From: Firmicutes bacterium UBA7709
GTDB lineage: Bacteria; Bacillota_A; Clostridia; Peptostreptococcales; Anaerovoracaceae
Assembly: GCA_002482405.1 (NCBI GenBank)
Contig: DLFX01000226.1
Location: 1-7,818, forward strand
Reading direction: 5' to 3'
Length of the DNA stretch: 7,818 nt
Part shown: positions 6,154 through 7,818 of the stretch, in pieces
How the letters are laid out: each line of letters starts with the position of its first letter
Numbering within the stretch: the first letter of the stretch is position 1
Notes under the pieces: model-generated
Database searches by the model: none
The model's input: the letters and a program-made list of their open reading frames with translations, nothing else
What the model was told of the DNA's origin: nothing
Program-made: the position numbers and the translations under genes

Positions 6154-6482
6154 AGTCCAAGCTTTTTAATGACATTCTTAGCCTGCATTCCATGGGCCAG
6201 CGTAGCCCCTCCTCTGATAGCCGCCGCCGCGTGGACCGCTTCGATCATCTGCTCCTGATTCACACCCATTTCCAGAAGCGCCTGGGTATAGGAGTCGATG
6301 CAGTACGGGCATTGAACCGCATGTGCGACTCCAAAAGCGATCAAGGCTTTCTCCCTCGCCGTCAAAGCTCCGTCCTCAAAAACTTTGCCATAATACGCCA
6401 TAAATTTCTCCCACAGCTCAGGGGCGTCTTCTCCCATATTGCCGAACTGCGCCAGGTCCTCTGGATTGTAATACGTTTTCAT
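6150..6482 (-). CDS. Arsenosugar biosynthesis-associated AhpD-like peroxidase-family protein
   Basis: A 110-residue carboxymuconolactone decarboxylase/AhpD-fold protein. The all-helical AhpD core shows as LTAREKALIAFGVAHAVQCPYCIDSYTQALLEMG, with the redox CxxC (Cys58, Cys61), Glu44, His54, and the later EAVHAAAAIRGGA block around His84. Small CMD-fold proteins of this kind accompany arsS so regularly that they carry the name arsenosugar biosynthesis-associated peroxidase-like protein (recalled); their role is unproven, perhaps thiol redox chemistry on arsenicals or on the Cys-rich ArsS tail. Homologues can have selenocysteine in the active motif; here both positions are Cys. ATG 6482 has AAGGAG eight bases upstream. 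The gene starts 37 bases after arsR and overlaps arsS by four bases, so it is tightly tied to both. Confidence 0.9.
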   Translation of the reverse strand: MKTYYNPEDLAQFGNMGEDAPELWEKFMAYYGKVFEDGALTAREKALIAFGVAHAVQCPYCIDSYTQALLEMGVNQEQMIEAVHAAAAIRGGATLAHGMQAKNVIKKLGL

Positions 6483-6519
6483 TTGCTCTTCTCCTTGCTT
6501 ATTTATATTTTTGCACTTT

Positions 6520-6930
6520 TTATATTCCAGTCCGCCCGCAGCAACAGGAGCAGGTATCGTCCTCTCCGTCCGCCTTTTTTAATTTCAACGACGCTTTGAC
6601 AGAACCCAGAAAACGGTGCACGGAACTCATGATGCGAAGGGTATGCTCCACATCGCGCCTGACGATCGCATTCAATAAACGGCTGGCATATTCGCAGCCC
6701 GAATCATTGATGGAATAGTAGGACCACTTTCCTACAGCGCGGCTTTTTACAATCCCGGCGTCACATAAGATCTTCATGTGGTGCGAGAGTGTGGGCTGGC
6801 TGATTTTCAAGTCATCCAGCAGGATGCAGGCACATTGCTCTCCATCTTTGCAGAGCAGTTCCAAGACGCGAACACGGTTTTCATCAGTAAAAGCCCTGAA
6901 AACCCTGATGTATTCATTCTTTACCGGCAT
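6520..6930 (-). CDS. arsR: ArsR/SmtB-family arsenic-responsive repressor
   Basis: This 136-residue winged-helix repressor resembles staphylococcal-type ArsR: FRAFTDENRVRVLELL, then CACILLDDLKISQPTLSHHMKIL, where Cys33-x-Cys35 at the start of the DNA-binding region is the classic As(III) ligand pair and SQPTLSHHMK is the recognition helix; VGKWSYYSIND is the wing. It would bind the operon promoter and release it when arsenite binds. Unusually, the C terminus adds a cysteine cluster (CSCCC, residues 127-131) just before the end, after an acidic linker. ATG 6930 has AGGAGG eight bases upstream. It is the first gene after the promoter near 6968-6995, an autoregulated layout. Antimonite or another metal could also be sensed, but the Cys-x-Cys placement favours arsenic. 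Confidence 0.93.
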   Translation of the reverse strand: MPVKNEYIRVFRAFTDENRVRVLELLCKDGEQCACILLDDLKISQPTLSHHMKILCDAGIVKSRAVGKWSYYSINDSGCEYASRLLNAIVRRDVEHTLRIMSSVHRFLGSVKASLKLKKADGEDDTCSCCCGRTGI

Positions 6931-6958
6931 AAATAAAACCTCCTGTTCTTTTGTAAAT

Positions 6959-6968
6959 TATACGTATA
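6959..6968. promoter_or_regulatory. Second palindrome at the predicted transcription start
   Basis: TATACGTATA is a perfect 10-base palindrome at the predicted start site, directly downstream of the -10. It could be a second operator half or simply A+T-rich promoter sequence. Confidence 0.35.
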
Positions 6969-6995
6969 TTTTATATTCAAATCGAAATTTGTCAA
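6968..6995 (-). promoter_or_regulatory. Sigma-70/SigA-type promoter of the ars operon
   Basis: On the - strand a perfect TTGACA (6995-6990) is followed after 16 bases by TAAAAT (6973-6968). The predicted transcription start is near 6961, giving a leader of about 30 bases before ATG 6930. A TATAAT-like alternative overlaps just downstream but lacks a good -35. The promoter lies just past the ychF terminator, so the operon has its own start. Confidence 0.75.
6978..6991. promoter_or_regulatory. Candidate ArsR operator between -35 and -10
   Basis: CAAATCGAAATTTG contains perfect 5-base arms (CAAAT/ATTTG) around a 4-base centre and fills most of the promoter spacer. ArsR/SmtB repressors commonly bind such A+T-rich dyads overlapping their own promoter. 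Its assignment to this ArsR is inference. Confidence 0.5.
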
Positions 6996-7034
6996 TGTGA
7001 TAAATAAAATCTACGCTCCGATAGAGCCAGCACT

Positions 7035-7073
7035 AAAAAAGCTGTAAGCCTATTTTTCAAAGCCTACAGCTTT
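7035..7073 (-). terminator. Rho-independent terminator after ychF
   Basis: On the - strand, AAAGCTGTAGGC (7073-7062) pairs with GCTTACAGCTTT (7049-7038) in a 12-pair stem with one G-U pair and a 12-base loop, and the run continues to six T's before AG. It lies about 60 bases past the ychF stop and separates ychF from the ars promoter. The + strand version has no T tract after the stem, so it acts leftward. Confidence 0.88.
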
Positions 7074-7133
7074 CCGTGCCAAAATTTCATCTTACTGATA
7101 AACTGCGTTATTCAATACTATTGGCTAAAGTTC

Positions 7134-7818
7134 TCACACGTTAAACCGGAACAGGATCACGTCTCCGTCCTTGACCACGTACTCCTTGCCTTCCGACCGG
7201 ATCAGGCCTTTTTCCTTGGCAGTCGCCAGGTTTCCGCCGCACTGGATCAGGTCCTTGTAAGCGATGGTCTCCGCTCTGATGAAGCCGCGCTCAAAGTCCG
7301 TATGTATCTTGCCGGCGGCCTGGGGAGCCTTGGTGCCCTTGGTGATGGTCCAGGCGCGAACCTCCTGGGGTCCCGCGGTCAGGAAGGAAATCAGGTCCAG
7401 TAAATGATAGGACGCCTTGATCAGCTTGTCCAGCCCGGATTCGGTGATTCCCAGTTCATCGAGGAAAAGGGCTTTCTCATCGTCCTCCAGCTCGGCGATC
7501 TCCGCCTCCACCTTGGCGCAGATCACCACTACGTCGGAACCTTCGGAAGCCGCAAACTTGCGGACTGCCGCCACATATTCATTGTCCGCGTCAGAGGCCG
7601 CTTCGTCCTCGGAGACATTGGCGGCATAAATGATGGGCTTATAGGAAAGCAGGTCCAGCGACCTGACGAATTCCGCCTCTTCTTCGCTCAAATCCAGCGT
7701 CCTGGCTGACAAACCCTTTTCAAGGGTATCGTTTACCCTGCGCAAAAGATCGAGCTCGGCCTGGAGGGTCTTATCCCCTTTCAGGTTTTTCTGCGTCTTC
7801 TGAAGCCGCCTTTCGATC
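7134..7818 (-). CDS. ychF: YchF (OLA1-type) redox-regulated ATPase, C-terminal part
   Basis: About 228 codons of the C-terminal part of YchF, a conserved Obg-related P-loop ATPase that binds ribosomes. The start and the nucleotide-binding G domain are off the right edge; the frame stays open to the window end, reading upstream of the apparent TTG as IERRLQKTQKNLKGDKTLQA. Seen here are the helical region after the G1-G3 motifs, KPIIYAANVSEDEA (carrying the N(A/M)xE-type base-specificity segment of the family), VVVICAKVEAEIAEL, and the TGS domain from DLISFLTAGPQEVRAWTI through KIHTDFERGFIRAETI to the final DGDVILFRFNV. The end of the protein matches the family closely. This is a housekeeping gene and is separated from the ars genes by its own terminator. 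Confidence 0.96.
   Translation of the reverse strand, partial: IERRLQKTQKNLKGDKTLQAELDLLRRVNDTLEKGLSARTLDLSEEEAEFVRSLDLLSYKPIIYAANVSEDEAASDADNEYVAAVRKFAASEGSDVVVICAKVEAEIAELEDDEKALFLDELGITESGLDKLIKASYHLLDLISFLTAGPQEVRAWTITKGTKAPQAAGKIHTDFERGFIRAETIAYKDLIQCGGNLATAKEKGLIRSEGKEYVVKDGDVILFRFNV

Noticed and set aside
7035..7073. The 7035-7073 hairpin as a bidirectional terminator or attenuator of the ars operon
   Set aside because: The T tract follows the stem only on the - strand, and the hairpin lies upstream of the predicted ars transcription start, so it serves ychF.
1..7818. CRISPR arrays, insertion sequences, tRNA or rRNA genes
   Set aside because: No regularly spaced repeats, transposase-like frames, terminal inverted repeats or RNA-gene signatures were seen.

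Overview
The window looks like chromosomal DNA of a low-to-mid GC Gram-positive anaerobe, most likely class Clostridia. This is inferred from strong AGGAGG-type ribosome binding sites, near-balanced base composition, oxygen-sensitive radical SAM enzymes, and the family types present (Firmicutes-style ArsR, EF2568-type cysteine desulfurase, C_GCAxxG_C_C remnant). Genus cannot be read from the sequence.

Layout. Positions 1-1076 (+ strand) hold the end of a Kdp potassium-pump operon: the C-terminal part of KdpB and complete KdpC. Everything else lies on the - strand. At the right edge (7134-7818) is the C-terminal third of the YchF ATPase, followed by a clear intrinsic terminator (7035-7073). 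A promoter with two palindromes follows (about 6959-6995), and it launches a long leftward gene series: arsR (6520-6930), an AhpD-like peroxidase-family protein (6150-6482), the arsenosugar radical SAM enzyme ArsS (5170-6153), a second, BioB-like radical SAM enzyme of unknown function (4089-5132), a gene graveyard (3537-4137), a cysteine desulfurase (2408-3553), a ThiF/MoeB-type E1 enzyme (1364-2383), and a MoaD/ThiS-type sulfur carrier ending in Gly-Gly (1094-1333). The last gene converges on kdpC with only 17 bases between the stop codons.

The graveyard holds two broken genes. One is a fragment of a C_GCAxxG_C_C putative redox protein. The other is a nucleoside hydrolase that has kept its ribosome binding site, start and first ~17 residues and its C-terminal third, but lost the middle and now runs through three reading frames. 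Its old stop codon overlaps the cysteine desulfurase start by 17 bases, so it was once an operon member.

How the genes may work together (inference). ArsS joins the 5'-deoxyadenosyl group of SAM to a methylated arsenic(III) species, and a nucleoside-cleaving enzyme could then remove adenine. The desulfurase, E1 enzyme and carrier form a complete protein-thiocarboxylate sulfur donor. The cluster therefore resembles an arsenic-regulated organoarsenical pathway with a second radical SAM step and a dedicated sulfur-transfer module, for example toward a thiolated arsenical. The window has no arsM, and the nucleoside hydrolase is dead, so the pathway here is either partly decayed or completed elsewhere. 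The alternative is that the sulfur trio serves an unrelated client such as a molybdenum or tungsten cofactor.
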